From assembly GCF_003479605.1 (NCBI RefSeq), contig NZ_QUHR01000007.1, positions 62,001 to 126,000 of the forward strand: a DNA stretch of 64,000 bases, given 5' to 3'. The notes below the pieces were generated by a model. That model did no database searches. It was given only the letters and a program-made list of their open reading frames with translations, and was not told the DNA's origin. This DNA is from Roseburia sp. AF12-17LB. Lineage in GTDB: Bacteria > Bacillota > Clostridia > Lachnospirales > Lachnospiraceae. Each line of letters begins with the position of its first letter. The stretch's first letter is position 1. The translations under genes and the position numbers were made by a program. This document shows positions 18,246 to 27,792 of this stretch, in pieces.

Positions 18246-18320
18246 AAATTGCTGCACCTCCCTATACCTTTCTCTTCCCTATTGGTATACCATTTATTAT
18301 ATCTTATGTTTTTTCATAAA

Positions 18321-18368
18321 ACAACCTACCCATTTGTCTTATTTTTCTAAAACAAATGGGTAGGTTGT
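18321..18368 (-). terminator. Terminator of the zinc-ribbon gene
   Basis: ACAACCTACCCATTTGT pairs with ACAAATGGGTAGGTTGT across a short loop. On the minus strand it follows the zinc-ribbon stop by three bases and is followed by TTTTATG. Confidence 0.8.
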
Positions 18369-18371
18369 CCA

Positions 18372-18737
18372 CTAATCTTCAAAGATATTCAGTTTTGCTC
18401 CACATTTTCCACAGAACTCTGTGTCCTCCGGCACAGTAGCGCCACACTGCGGGCACTGACGCGCTCCTTTAATCTTTAATACTTCCTCTTTCATATGGTC
18501 AATTGCTGCAAATGCCTCTGCAATTGCCTGCATCTGCTGTCCATATGCACCATCTGCTTCTTCCTTGTGGTCTTCATAATAAAGCTTTCCAATCTGTACA
18601 TACTGCTTTTCAATAAAATCCTCTTTTGCCTTGATGTCAAAGTTTAACTTTGCAGTTCCGGATAAATCCTTTGCCTTCTGTGTGACATCCTTTCCTGCAG
18701 TTACCAGTTTCTCTCCCATGCGGTCAAAAAAATCCAT
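18372..18737 (-). CDS. Zinc-ribbon domain protein with helical N-terminus
   Basis: A 121-residue protein. Residues 1-90 are helical and charged (coiled-coil like), beginning MDFFDRMGEKLVTAGKDVTQ. The end is a zinc ribbon, CPQCGATVPEDTEFCGKCG, with four cysteines in two CxxC pairs. Such small proteins are common in Clostridia, without known function. It is single-gene, with its own terminator, divergent from the lipoprotein at 19267 across fold-back element 2. Confidence 0.75.
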   Translation of the reverse strand: MDFFDRMGEKLVTAGKDVTQKAKDLSGTAKLNFDIKAKEDFIEKQYVQIGKLYYEDHKEEADGAYGQQMQAIAEAFAAIDHMKEEVLKIKGARQCPQCGATVPEDTEFCGKCGAKLNIFED

Positions 18738-18879
18738 TGTGTATCCTCCTGTTCTTACTATATTCCCCTGCGCGTCCGCACTTTACCTGATTATATACCT
18801 CTTGATATTGCTTTTCAATTGGGCGAATCTTAAAAAAGAATAAAGTTTTGGTCAAACGGATGTCTGCACCGTTTACCGG

Positions 18880-19153
18880 GTCCGGACGCGATAAAAGGGC
18901 GGCAAGGGGCACTTGGAATGCCAAATGTCCGTGTTGTTCAGCAAAGTGCGGATGCATGATAAGAGCAGCTAGGGGCACTTGGAATTTCGGATAGTGCCAG
19001 GCAACGCCGGCACAGGGACGTGCCGGTGAGGCGCAGATGAACATGGATGTGAATTTACGCCGGTTGCCAGTCAATCTCATATCCCTTCGAAATTCTTAGT
19101 GCCCCTTGCCGCCCTTATGTCGCATTCGGACTCACTGAACAGCACGGACATTA
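18880..19153. repeat. Fold-back element 2 with the same core as element 1
   Basis: Left arm 18924-18978 and right arm 19100-19153 are imperfectly complementary (AATGTCCGTG matches exactly at the outer end). The core (about 18971-19106) repeats that of element 1: AGGGGCACTTGGAATTTCG, GGCAAC/GTTGCC, hairpin CCGGCAC...GTGCCGG, and GGCG...CGCC. Compared with element 1, the T-A pair in the hairpin has become C-G, a paired change. An extra partial left arm, ending in AGGGCGGCAAGGGGCACTTG, lies at 18880-18918. It lies between divergent genes. Confidence 0.82.
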
Positions 19154-19266
19154 CGCTTCTTTCACCCCCTAACGCTTTCCCCGGAAAACTTCATTCTTTT
19201 TTAAAGATTTTTCCAGATAAAATGTGCTATACTCTAGGTACGAATGCGAACCACAAGGAGATATCT

Positions 19267-20508
19267 ATGAAGCAAAGATTTATTGCCCTGATTTGTATTG
19301 CCACCCTGGTCTTTTGCGGATGTGGTGGGAAGAAACAGTCTTCTGTACAGACGGATTCCGGCAGTGAACAGCCGGACGCTACAGAAGAGTCAACAGAACA
19401 GTCCCGGAATGACCCGGTAACAATAACATTTAATTCCAAAACAGAGACTTATCATGCCGATGATTTATCTACTGTTTTATTATATACCTCCTATCAGAAA
19501 CCAACGGTGACCATAGACGGTCATCCGAAGATTTCCAAAACCATTACACAATCTTTAAACGAAGAACTGGATGCTTTCCAAGATGCCCGATTAGAAAGTC
19601 TGCTTTCCGCAAGAATTTCTTTTGCTGAGTCACCGGATTCCTTTTCCGCCTATCACTTAGATGAGGATTTTTCCTGTACCAGACAGGACAGCCGGATTAT
19701 CTCTTTTGAGAGTACCAGAAAAGAATTTACCAGTGAGGAGACCCACAGTGCTGCTTATGGTGGGTTTAATTATGATCTGGAAAATGGCAAAACACTTTCT
19801 CTTTCTGATATTGCTACAGATTCCAATGCCCTGATAAACAGTGCACTTTCTTTTATTAACCAGCAGCTTTTGTTACCGAACTACGGCAAAATCAGCCAGC
19901 TTGCCAAACATGACGGCTCCGATGTATCTTCGAACCTTTTGGAACATGTACTGATGGATGGCAACTGGTATTTTACCAAAGCAGGAATTACTTTTATTGC
20001 AAATGACGGTGTTATTACTCCATCCTATTCCGAAACACTGTTATTTTCTGTGCCTTACCAGCAGCTCAATGCACTTAGACCGGAATATCATTACACGGGC
20101 AATTTCCAGTTAAATGCTCTTATGGGCTCTGCCGTATCTGCAGATATGGATGGAAACGGAGAAATGGATGCCGTCTACTACGACACTACTTACAACGAAG
20201 AAACGGGAATGCTTTCTTCTACCCTGACGGTAGATGGAACCGATTATTCTGAAATGCTTTATAATGGCGACTTTACACTGTCCCGCAGTGCTGCCTCCGA
20301 TATAACAAATGAATATTATCTCATTGACCTTGATACAACAGATGAATATATCGAGCTTGCCATCCCGGATGATGGATTAAGAACAACCTATTTCTTCCGC
20401 TATGCCGGCTTTCATCTGGAATACTTAGGTTCCATTCCGGACCTGATAGACAGCTCCACCTTCCAGCTTAACAATGTACTTTCCCAGTTAGAAGAATCGG
20501 AAAATTAG
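19267..20508 (+). CDS. Lipoprotein with DUF4163/DUF3298-like domains
   Basis: A 413-residue secreted protein. The start after AAGGAGATATCT gives a lipoprotein-type signal (MKQRFIALICIATLVFCGCG). The middle, with an AYGGFNYDLENGKTLSLSDI block and NWYFTKAGITFIANDGVI, resembles the DUF4163/DUF3298 pair seen in PdaC and RsiV, which bind or process cell-wall sugars or lysozyme. The last 120 residues (ADMDGNGEMDAVYYDTTYNE) look like an integrin/FG-GAP or EF-hand-like calcium loop. Binding is inferred; no catalytic residues are claimed. Confidence 0.7.
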   Translation: MKQRFIALICIATLVFCGCGGKKQSSVQTDSGSEQPDATEESTEQSRNDPVTITFNSKTETYHADDLSTVLLYTSYQKPTVTIDGHPKISKTITQSLNEELDAFQDARLESLLSARISFAESPDSFSAYHLDEDFSCTRQDSRIISFESTRKEFTSEETHSAAYGGFNYDLENGKTLSLSDIATDSNALINSALSFINQQLLLPNYGKISQLAKHDGSDVSSNLLEHVLMDGNWYFTKAGITFIANDGVITPSYSETLLFSVPYQQLNALRPEYHYTGNFQLNALMGSAVSADMDGNGEMDAVYYDTTYNEETGMLSSTLTVDGTDYSEMLYNGDFTLSRSAASDITNEYYLIDLDTTDEYIELAIPDDGLRTTYFFRYAGFHLEYLGSIPDLIDSSTFQLNNVLSQLEESEN

Positions 20509-20515
20509 TCAGCAT

Positions 20516-20550
20516 CCTGCAGAATCTGCCACCGGCAGCTTCTTACAGAT
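20516..20550. repeat. 35-bp dispersed repeat, copy 1
   Basis: CAGAATCTGCCACCGGCAGC lies in a 35-bp stretch that recurs at 35800-35834 with three differences. It contains the small hairpin CTGCC-ACC-GGCAG. It is just downstream of the lipoprotein gene. Confidence 0.65.
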
Positions 20551-20575
20551 ATTTTTGCTGCGCGCATAACACAAT

Positions 20576-20608
20576 AAGAAGCCCACAATAACGGGCTTCT
20601 TATTTCTT
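20576..20608. terminator. Bidirectional terminator between convergent genes
   Basis: AAGAAGCCC and GGGCTTCTT form a stem with loop ACAATAAC, followed by TATTTCTTAT on the plus strand and preceded by A-rich sequence. It lies between the lipoprotein and the cation exchanger. Confidence 0.75.
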
Positions 20609-20618
20609 ATCAAATATA

Positions 20619-21587
20619 TTATCTCATACAGATATAGACCATATATCCCGCATAGGAAAGCAGCATAATTGCTCCTTCAATGCGGTTTATTTTCTGCCTG
20701 CTCCAGGCAAACAGCAGTACCATTATGCTCATTGCAATTAAGATTACAATATCAATCACATTTTCCATGATAAAGGCGACCGGACTTATGGCTGCGGCAA
20801 TACCAAGAACAAAAAGGATATTGAAAATATTAGAACCAATGACATTTCCCAAAGCCATATCTACTTCATTTTTACGGGCTGCCACAATAGAGGTTACCAG
20901 CTCCGGTAATGACGTTCCCATTGCTACTATCGTAAGCCCGATTAAATTCTGGCTCAACCCGAATGCTGCTGCAATAGCAGACGCACTGTCTACTACCATG
21001 TCGCCACCAAATGCAATGGCTGCTGCTCCACCTACAATGTATACAAGACAGAGCCATACCGGGATTGGCTTTGCGCGTTCAATCTCATCTGCTTCTTCAG
21101 AAGCATCTGTTGTAATTCCTGCTGTTCTTGCCTTTAATGCAGAATGCACCATCCAGAACATGAAGAGAGCAAAGAAAATCAATAAAATCACACCATCTAT
21201 TCTGCCAACGCTCATTCCAATGTAACCCAGCACTAAAAGCAGGGCTGCCATAAGCACAGAAAACGGAAATTCCTGCTTTAAGGTCTTTTTTCCTACTGCA
21301 AGTGGTGTAATTACGGCACAGAAACCACAAACCACCATCAGGTTAAAGATATTTGAGCCAACTACATTACTGACTGCCAGGGCATTGTTTCCGGAAATAG
21401 CTGCTGCCACACTGACGGCACATTCCGGCAGGGATGTTCCCATTGCCACTATCGTAAGTCCGATAATCAACGATGGCACCTTTAATTTCTTTGCAATTCC
21501 CGAGCTTCCTTCTACAAAGAAATCTGCTCCTTTAATTAACAGTACAAAACCAACTACCAGTAATACATATGTCCAGATTGTTGTCAT
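20619..21587 (-). CDS. CaCA-family cation (Ca2+/Na+ type) antiporter
   Basis: A 322-residue membrane protein with about ten helices and two inverted alpha-repeats, each with VAMGTSLPE (near residues 48 and 225) and SNIFN blocks (near 82 and 255). These carry the cation-binding glutamates of YrbG/CaxA exchangers. It follows mntP by 18 bases and is probably under the same Mn-type riboswitch, so it may export manganese or calcium. The substrate is inferred from context. Confidence 0.9.
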   Translation of the reverse strand: MTTIWTYVLLVVGFVLLIKGADFFVEGSSGIAKKLKVPSLIIGLTIVAMGTSLPECAVSVAAAISGNNALAVSNVVGSNIFNLMVVCGFCAVITPLAVGKKTLKQEFPFSVLMAALLLVLGYIGMSVGRIDGVILLIFFALFMFWMVHSALKARTAGITTDASEEADEIERAKPIPVWLCLVYIVGGAAAIAFGGDMVVDSASAIAAAFGLSQNLIGLTIVAMGTSLPELVTSIVAARKNEVDMALGNVIGSNIFNILFVLGIAAAISPVAFIMENVIDIVILIAMSIMVLLFAWSRQKINRIEGAIMLLSYAGYMVYICMR

Positions 21588-21605
21588 ATTATATTCCTCC
21601 TTCTT

Positions 21606-22196
21606 TTAAAATGCCAAAATTCCAAGATGCTCCAGCAAAATCTTAAGTCCGATTAAGATAAGAATTATACCGCCAGCCAATTCCGCCTTCTTCTTATATC
21701 TGTTTCCAAAGAAGTTTCCTACATACACACCAATGACAGAAATCACAAAGGTCGTAATTCCGATGATGGAAATTGCCTCAACGATTGGCACCTGCAGAAA
21801 TGCAAATGTGATTCCAACGGCAAGGGCATCGATGCTGGTTGCGATTGCCAGAATAAACATCTCTTTGAAATCCAGTGGCGGGTCCATTTTCCCGACTTCT
21901 ACTGCTTCATCCTTTTCCCGGATTGCTTCCACTACCATTTTTCCACCGATAAATCCTAACAGGATAAATGCAATCCAGTGGTCAATGCTTGTAATATACT
22001 GTTCAAACTGGCTTCCCAGTACCCAGCCAATAAATGGCATCAGTGCCTGGAATCCTCCGAAGAATAAGCCAATTACAAGACATTGCTTTTTGTTTACCTT
22101 CCGCATGGAAAGTCCCTTACAAATAGACACTGCAAAAGCATCCATCGAAAGACCTGCTCCCATCAGTAAGAGTGTAAAGAACATTACCATAAACAC
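21606..22196 (-). CDS. mntP: Manganese efflux pump MntP
   Basis: A 196-residue protein with six helices. The two repeat motifs [10 protein letters not shown] (near residue 16) and [10 protein letters not shown] (near residue 117) carry the conserved aspartates of the MntP/YebN family, which exports Mn2+. A yybP-ykoY-like leader lies directly upstream, fitting manganese induction. Confidence 0.93.
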   Translation of the reverse strand: MFMVMFFTLLLMGAGLSMDAFAVSICKGLSMRKVNKKQCLVIGLFFGGFQALMPFIGWVLGSQFEQYITSIDHWIAFILLGFIGGKMVVEAIREKDEAVEVGKMDPPLDFKEMFILAIATSIDALAVGITFAFLQVPIVEAISIIGITTFVISVIGVYVGNFFGNRYKKKAELAGGIILILIGLKILLEHLGILAF

Positions 22197-22221
22197 AAAT
22201 TCCTCCGATAGTATATTTAAA

Positions 22222-22352
22222 ATGAGACTGCATGTATGCAGTTATCCTGTGCTGCATACATGAGTCTCATTCATTAAGATTTGCCAGGCCTTCATCAGAC
22301 CGAGGTTGTTGACAAATCACGTATTCACGCGAACTACTCCCTCACGGATTGT
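22222..22352 (-). promoter_or_regulatory. yybP-ykoY-like manganese riboswitch of mntP
   Basis: The transcribed strand contains GAGGGAGTAG (complement at 22334-22343), close to the GGGGAGUAG signature, then GTCAACA and GGCCTGGCAAATC. The 3' end is a long hairpin, GAGACTCATGTATGCAG with its near-complement (22222-22270), followed by TTTT, suited to termination or switching. The mntP gene 25 bases later supports the call. The match is by eye. Confidence 0.7.
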
Positions 22353-22408
22353 TATTCAAATATACGCTAAATGATAATTTATGTCAATTCTTTCCATTCT
22401 TGTTCTTC

Positions 22409-23731
22409 CTAAAATACAATTTCTATGGTGGTTCCCTCATCCAGCTCACTGTCCAAGTGAAGGGCAGCATTATGCTGTGCCACAATATGCTTTACAATGG
22501 CAAGTCCAAGTCCTGTTCCGCCGGTGGATTTCGAACGGCTCTTATCTACCCGGTAAAACCGCTCAAATACACGTTCCTGGCATTCCTTTGGAATTCCGAT
22601 TCCGGTATCCGCTACACTTAAGAACGGACGCTCATCCTTTGTTCCTACCGTTACTGTAACACTTCCGCCTGGCTTATTATAGCGGATGGCATTGCTGCAA
22701 AGATTATAAAAGACTTCATCCATCAGTCCCTTGTTTGCCATGGCCATGGTGCTTTCTCCCTGCAACGTCAGCCTGATTCCCTGCTTCTCTGCTGTCACCT
22801 GCATCATCTGCACACAGTTCTCTGCCAGTTTATAAAGGTCGATTCTTTCCATTTCCATCTGGTGGTCTGCTTCATCCAGTTCTGAAAGCTTTATAATATC
22901 ATTAATCAGGCTTAACAGCCGGTTGGCATTGGAATGTATCTCATTAGAGAAACGGATGGTATCCTCTTTACCGGTCATTCCGTTTCCGATTAACTCCGCA
23001 TAACCGGAAATTGCCGTCAGCGGTGTCTTTAATTCATGGGATACGTTCGCGGTAAATTCCTGGCGAAGCTGCGCATTATTGATAATATTGACGTGCTGCT
23101 CCTTAATAGTATTCACAAAAGGCCGGATTTCTTCATATACATTATTTTCATCCACCAGCATAATATTCGTTGCCAGCTTCTCGATAGGCTCTACCAGCTT
23201 CTTCGTCAGATAATGGGAAATTCCCATACAGACAAAGAGAATGCCAAGTGCAATTACCAGTACAATCACTAAAGTATTTACCATAATACGGTTTACACTG
23301 ACGGAATCCCTTCCGATTCGAAGCACATTTCCATTCTGTAAACGCTCCGCATAGTAAAAAGTATGGGTTCCGGAAGTGGCCGAGTAACGGACGGCTTCGC
23401 CTTCACCTTTTTCCCTTGCTTCAATAATTTCCGGGCGTTCATTATGATTGTCCATCTCGTCTTTATTTAACAGACTTTCATATAATACTTCCCCATCTGT
23501 TCCAATCAATGTGATTCGAAGGTCATCATCGATGGGATTATACGGGTCTTTTTCTATTTCCACTGCAAGGTCATCTATATTCAAAAGCTCTATCACATGG
23601 GCGTAGGCTTTCAAATCTCCAAATACCTGCTCTTTTAAAATATTATAATACACCAACATAGCAGACAGCGCTGTGACCACAATGGCAAGCGCTGCTATCA
23701 TAATAAATCGTATATTTATTTTTTTCTTCAT
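22409..23731 (-). CDS. phoR: Phosphate-regulon sensor histidine kinase (PhoR-type)
   Basis: A 440-residue kinase: TM1 (about 8-30), extracytoplasmic domain (31-148), TM2 (150-172), HAMP-like linker, the DHp box FTANVSHELKTPLTAISGYA with H232, and an HATPase with the N box, DTGIGIP and GTGLGLAIVKHI. It directly follows phoB by eight bases. Its place between the Pho regulator and a Na/Pi transporter, next to pst, supports phosphate sensing. Confidence 0.9.
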   Translation of the reverse strand: MKKKINIRFIMIAALAIVVTALSAMLVYYNILKEQVFGDLKAYAHVIELLNIDDLAVEIEKDPYNPIDDDLRITLIGTDGEVLYESLLNKDEMDNHNERPEIIEAREKGEGEAVRYSATSGTHTFYYAERLQNGNVLRIGRDSVSVNRIMVNTLVIVLVIALGILFVCMGISHYLTKKLVEPIEKLATNIMLVDENNVYEEIRPFVNTIKEQHVNIINNAQLRQEFTANVSHELKTPLTAISGYAELIGNGMTGKEDTIRFSNEIHSNANRLLSLINDIIKLSELDEADHQMEMERIDLYKLAENCVQMMQVTAEKQGIRLTLQGESTMAMANKGLMDEVFYNLCSNAIRYNKPGGSVTVTVGTKDERPFLSVADTGIGIPKECQERVFERFYRVDKSRSKSTGGTGLGLAIVKHIVAQHNAALHLDSELDEGTTIEIVF

Positions 23732-23739
23732 GAATGCTC

Positions 23740-24414
23740 CTATGGCTCCATCACATAGCCCACATTGCGGATGGTTTTAATCTGTTGTCCGCCATCGCCA
23801 AGCTTGTGCCGGAGCGTCTTTATGTGCATATCTACAGTACGGCTTTCTCCTTCGTATTCAAATCCCCAGACCTGATTCATCAGCTTGTCACGGGATAATA
23901 CAATGCCCTGGTTTATCATAAGGTATTTTAATAGTTCAAATTCTTTAAAAGTAAGCTCACAGGTTTCTCCCTGAACGGTTACGCTGTGACGCTTATTATC
24001 AATCTCTATGCTTCCACAGGCTAATGTATCACCATCATCTTCCTTTTCGGTGCGGCGGAGTAATGCTTTCACTCTGGAGATCAGCTCCATAACGCCAAAA
24101 GGCTTACTGATATAATCATCTGCACCCATATCCAGTCCACGGACTTTGTCAATCTCTGTGGTCTTTGCCGTTACCATAATCACAGGAGTCTTTTCTGTTG
24201 CTGGATTTTTCCGGACACGGCTTAAAATTTCCAGCCCATCCTCTCCCGGCAGCATAATATCTAACAGCATCAGGGATGGTGCCTGCTCTGACACTCTCTG
24301 GAAGAAATCTTTTCCGTTATCAAATTCCTCTACTTCAAATCCACTGTTTTTTAGTGCATAACGTTCGATTTCCCGTATGTTTATATCATCTTCTACGATA
24401 TAAATAAGTGCCAT
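23740..24414 (-). CDS. phoB: Phosphate response regulator (PhoB/PhoP type)
   Basis: A 224-residue OmpR-family regulator. The receiver has VEDD at 7-10, phosphoacceptor D52 and a K in YISKPFG. The winged-helix domain ends SRTVDMHIKTLRHKLGDGG...TIRNVGYV. It is transcribed after the Na/Pi gene and before phoR. The likely targets are the TTTACA-type 11-bp repeats before the Na/Pi gene and pstS. Confidence 0.92.
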   Translation of the reverse strand: MALIYIVEDDINIREIERYALKNSGFEVEEFDNGKDFFQRVSEQAPSLMLLDIMLPGEDGLEILSRVRKNPATEKTPVIMVTAKTTEIDKVRGLDMGADDYISKPFGVMELISRVKALLRRTEKEDDGDTLACGSIEIDNKRHSVTVQGETCELTFKEFELLKYLMINQGIVLSRDKLMNQVWGFEYEGESRTVDMHIKTLRHKLGDGGQQIKTIRNVGYVMEP

Positions 24415-24435
24415 TGCATTTCCCTCCCGGCTTTT

Positions 24436-26208
24436 TTATTTTTCCGGCAAAGCGTATTTTTCTGTATATTCTTTTATCTGCTCTGCAAATTTTCTATTGT
24501 CTTCTTCATCCATATGTGCCGTCAGGTCATGCTCTTCTACATCTTTATCCTGTTCCTGGATCAGGCAGACTGCAATGTTGGAACAATGGTCTGATACACG
24601 TTCATAGTTGGTAACGATATCTGCCAGCACCAGTCCTAACTCGATAGAACATTTTCCTTTCCGGAGACGTTTGATATGCCGTTTCTTAATTGCTTTATTT
24701 AATTCATCAATAACCTGCTCTAATGGTTCTACGGTCTTAGCCAGCTCTTCATCATCGGCAGTGTATGCAGTCATGGTACGGCAGAGAATGTCTTCTACTG
24801 CTTTTCCAAATACATGCATTTCTTCCTCTGCTTTCTTAGAGAAAACCAGCTCCTTCTTTTTCATCTCGATATTGGAATCTACGATATTCGCTGCATGGTC
24901 CGAAATACGTTCAAAATCTGTAATACAATGTAACAGCGTAGATACATTCTGGCTGTCTGCATAGGTCAAATTCTGACTGCTTAACTTGGTCAGATAAGCA
25001 CGCAGCTTGTCTTCGTATTTATCTACGAGATTTTCCTTTGCGATAATGTCATCTGCTACTTCCTGTGTATAATTCTCCAAAAGTCCGATTGCTTCTAAGA
25101 AGGAATCCTTGGAAAGGTTTGCCATCTCAATGGACATGCTGTGGCACTGCTCAATGGCAAAGGATGGTGTTGCAAGGAAACGGTCGTCTAATAACGGGAA
25201 CTCCTGTACCTCTTTCTTGCTCTTTTCCTCTTCGGTAATCGGAAGTGTCAGATATGCCAGCTTCTCCAGTCCTTTTGTAAATGGGAATAAAACTACAGTT
25301 GCAAATATATTAAAGATACTGTGAATCAGTGCAATTCCTGCTACACCAACTGTATCATTTGCAAACGGAAAATGAATAACTGCATTCAAAATACTATATA
25401 ATGTCAGAAACAATACGGTACCAATAATATTAAAATACAGATGCACAAAAGCAGTTCGCTTTGCATTCCGGTTTGCTCCAACAGAAGAAATCATAGCTGT
25501 AACACAGGTTCCGATATTCTGTCCTAAAATAATTGGAATAACTGAGCCATAAGTAAATGCTCCTGTTACAGACAGTGCCTGCAGTATACCTACAGATGCG
25601 GACGAGCTCTGAATCACCGCTGTCAGAAGTGCTCCTACCAGAATTCCTAAAATTGGATTATGGAACATAGTCAGTATATTGGTAAATTCAGGAACATCAG
25701 CCAACGGTTTTACTGCTCCGCTCATACTTTCCATTCCGGTCATCAATACTGCAAAGCCTAATAAAATCTCCCCTACATCAGCTTTCTTGCTTTTCTTTCC
25801 GGTCATCATTAAAACAATACCTATCATCGCAAGAACCGGTGTAAAAGAAGATGGTTTCAAGAGATTAATCCATACATTTCCACTATCTATTCCGGTCAGA
25901 CTTAAGAGCCAGGATGTTACCGTTGTACCGATATTGGCACCCATGATAATACCAATTGCCTGGGAAAGTTTCATAATTCCGGAATTTACAAAACCAACTA
26001 CCATTACGGTAGTTGCTGAAGATGACTGAATAACAGCAGTTACTCCGGCTCCTAATAATACACCTTTCAGCGGATTGGAAGTTAATTTCTCCAGTATCCG
26101 TTCTAACTTGCCTCCTGATACTTTCTCCAGCCCGGCTCCCATAACATCCATTCCATACAGGAACAGGGCCAATCCTCCAATCAGTGTCAGTATTCCAAAA
26201 ATGTCCAT
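24436..26208 (-). CDS. Na+/phosphate cotransporter with PhoU-like domain (NptA/YjbB type)
   Basis: A 590-residue protein. The N-terminal half (about 1-340) carries two Na/Pi repeats, each with the signature AVIQSSSA (near residues 64 and 206). The C-terminal 200 residues form a PhoU-like helical domain (DFERISDHAANI, YERVSDHCSNIAV). The start at 26208 follows AAGGAGG. Upstream repeats (26325-26352) place it in the Pho regulon. It may import, or export excess, phosphate; direction is not decided by sequence. Confidence 0.92.
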   Translation of the reverse strand: MDIFGILTLIGGLALFLYGMDVMGAGLEKVSGGKLERILEKLTSNPLKGVLLGAGVTAVIQSSSATTVMVVGFVNSGIMKLSQAIGIIMGANIGTTVTSWLLSLTGIDSGNVWINLLKPSSFTPVLAMIGIVLMMTGKKSKKADVGEILLGFAVLMTGMESMSGAVKPLADVPEFTNILTMFHNPILGILVGALLTAVIQSSSASVGILQALSVTGAFTYGSVIPIILGQNIGTCVTAMISSVGANRNAKRTAFVHLYFNIIGTVLFLTLYSILNAVIHFPFANDTVGVAGIALIHSIFNIFATVVLFPFTKGLEKLAYLTLPITEEEKSKKEVQEFPLLDDRFLATPSFAIEQCHSMSIEMANLSKDSFLEAIGLLENYTQEVADDIIAKENLVDKYEDKLRAYLTKLSSQNLTYADSQNVSTLLHCITDFERISDHAANIVDSNIEMKKKELVFSKKAEEEMHVFGKAVEDILCRTMTAYTADDEELAKTVEPLEQVIDELNKAIKKRHIKRLRKGKCSIELGLVLADIVTNYERVSDHCSNIAVCLIQEQDKDVEEHDLTAHMDEEDNRKFAEQIKEYTEKYALPEK

Positions 26209-26324
26209 TTTGTCCTCCTTATGCATGGTAATATGCATAGACTTTTCAATTTTTTACATATTTTTCGTCTTACATATACACCATATACACTTTAGAGACT
26301 TTTTGCAAGGATATTTTATCAGTT

Positions 26325-26352
26325 TGTAAGAATTATGTATAAGCAGTGTAAA
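26325..26352 (-). promoter_or_regulatory. Pho box array before the Na/Pi transporter operon
   Basis: On the minus strand TTTACA, TATACA and CTTACA follow each other at exact 11-bp steps (complements start at 26347, 26336, 26325). A -10-like TAAAAT follows closely. This spacing is that of PhoP boxes (TTAACA-type direct repeats) in Bacillus. Confidence 0.7.
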
Positions 26353-26388
26353 AAATGTACTTATTTTTTCTCTTTTGTCTAAGAATTT

Positions 26389-27033
26389 TTAGTCAATATG
26401 ACTTCCCGTAATAGAATAGATGACCCACTCCGCAATATTGGTAGCATGGTCGCCGATACGTTCAAAATATTTGGCTACCATAAGGATATCTGCTGCCTGC
26501 TCGCCATTTTTTGCACTCTTATTAATCATCTGGATTAAATCCTGTTTTACTTTCATAAAAAGGTCATCCACAACATCATCCTGTGCGATTACTTTCTTTG
26601 CCAGCTCCATATCGCGTTTTACAAAGGCATCAATGCTCTTGATAACCATGTCTGTGGTTTCCTTTGCCATACCCTGAATCTCTTCCGGGCTGATGATATA
26701 CGGTTCATCAGACATCAGCAGTGTCATCTCGGAAATATCACCGGCATGGTCACCGATTCGCTCCATATCGGTAATCATTTTTAATGCTGCAGAAATCAGG
26801 CGCAAATCTCTTGCCACCGGCTGTTGCTGCAATAAAAGCTTCATGCATAAGGATTCAATATCACGCTCCTGATGGTCGATTTCCACATCATATGCCATTG
26901 CTTCCTTGGCTTTTTCCGTATCCTGGTTTACCAGGGCAGAAACTGCCATTTCAATGGCATGCTCTATCATGCTTCCCATCTGGATTAATTCATTGTTTAA
27001 CTGTTCTAGCTGTCTGTCAAAACGATTACGCAT
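26389..27033 (-). CDS. phoU: Phosphate signalling protein PhoU
   Basis: A 214-residue all-helical protein with the two PhoU repeats. Metal-site motifs ITDMERIGDHAGDI (near residue 85) and KYFERIGDHATNIAE (near residue 190) are intact. It starts immediately after the pstB stop. It links the Pst transporter to PhoR and keeps the regulon off when phosphate is plentiful. Confidence 0.95.
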   Translation of the reverse strand: MRNRFDRQLEQLNNELIQMGSMIEHAIEMAVSALVNQDTEKAKEAMAYDVEIDHQERDIESLCMKLLLQQQPVARDLRLISAALKMITDMERIGDHAGDISEMTLLMSDEPYIISPEEIQGMAKETTDMVIKSIDAFVKRDMELAKKVIAQDDVVDDLFMKVKQDLIQMINKSAKNGEQAADILMVAKYFERIGDHATNIAEWVIYSITGSHID

Positions 27034-27792
27034 TTAACCGAACCTCCCTGTAATATAATCTTCTGTCCGTTTGTCTGTTGGAACGGAGAATAATTTTTCG
27101 GTATCTCCACTCTCAATAATCTCTCCCAATAAGAAAAATACTGTTTTATCCGATACTCGGGTTGCCTGCTGCATATTGTGGGTTACCATAATAATGGTAT
27201 AATCTTTTTTTAATTCGATTACCAGATCCTCAATTTTGGAAGTGGAAATCGGATCCAGTGCAGAAGTCGGCTCATCCATCAGGATTACTTCCGGCTGTAC
27301 TGCCAGTGCTCTTGCAATACAAAGTCTCTGCTGCTGTCCACCGGACATTCCCAATGCACTCTTATTCAGACGATCCTTTACTTCATCCCAGATAGCTGCC
27401 TGACGCAGGGATGTCTCCACGATTTCATTTAATTTGGCTTTGTTGTGGATACCGTGGGTTCTCGGACCGTATGCAATGTTGTCATAGATACTCATCGGAA
27501 ATGGATTTGGCTTCTGGAATACCATTCCCACACGCTTTCTAAGCTGGCTGACATCCATGCCGCTGTATATATTTTCACCGTCTAATCTTACGTCTCCGGT
27601 AATCTTACAGCCCTCTACCAAATCATTCATTCTGTTTAATGTTTTTAAAAATGTTGACTTTCCACACCCGGATGGTCCGATAAATGCAGTTATCTCTTTT
27701 GCATTGATATCAAGATTCACATCTTTTAATGCGTGGAAATCTCCGTAATATAAGTCAAGTCCTTTGACAGAAAATTTTGCCTGCTCACTCAT
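27034..27792 (-). CDS. pstB: Phosphate ABC transporter ATPase PstB
   Basis: A 252-residue ATPase with Walker [10 protein letters not shown], signature [15 protein letters not shown], Walker [14 protein letters not shown] and switch VTHNMQQA. Its start overlaps the pstA end. It powers high-affinity phosphate uptake. Confidence 0.97.
   Translation of the reverse strand: MSEQAKFSVKGLDLYYGDFHALKDVNLDINAKEITAFIGPSGCGKSTFLKTLNRMNDLVEGCKITGDVRLDGENIYSGMDVSQLRKRVGMVFQKPNPFPMSIYDNIAYGPRTHGIHNKAKLNEIVETSLRQAAIWDEVKDRLNKSALGMSGGQQQRLCIARALAVQPEVILMDEPTSALDPISTSKIEDLVIELKKDYTIIMVTHNMQQATRVSDKTVFFLLGEIIESGDTEKLFSVPTDKRTEDYITGRFG

Noticed and set aside
20680..22263. Two 176-181-residue plus-strand frames over the exchanger and mntP
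   Set aside because: Shadows produced by codon bias of the hydrophobic genes; no ribosome sites or motifs.
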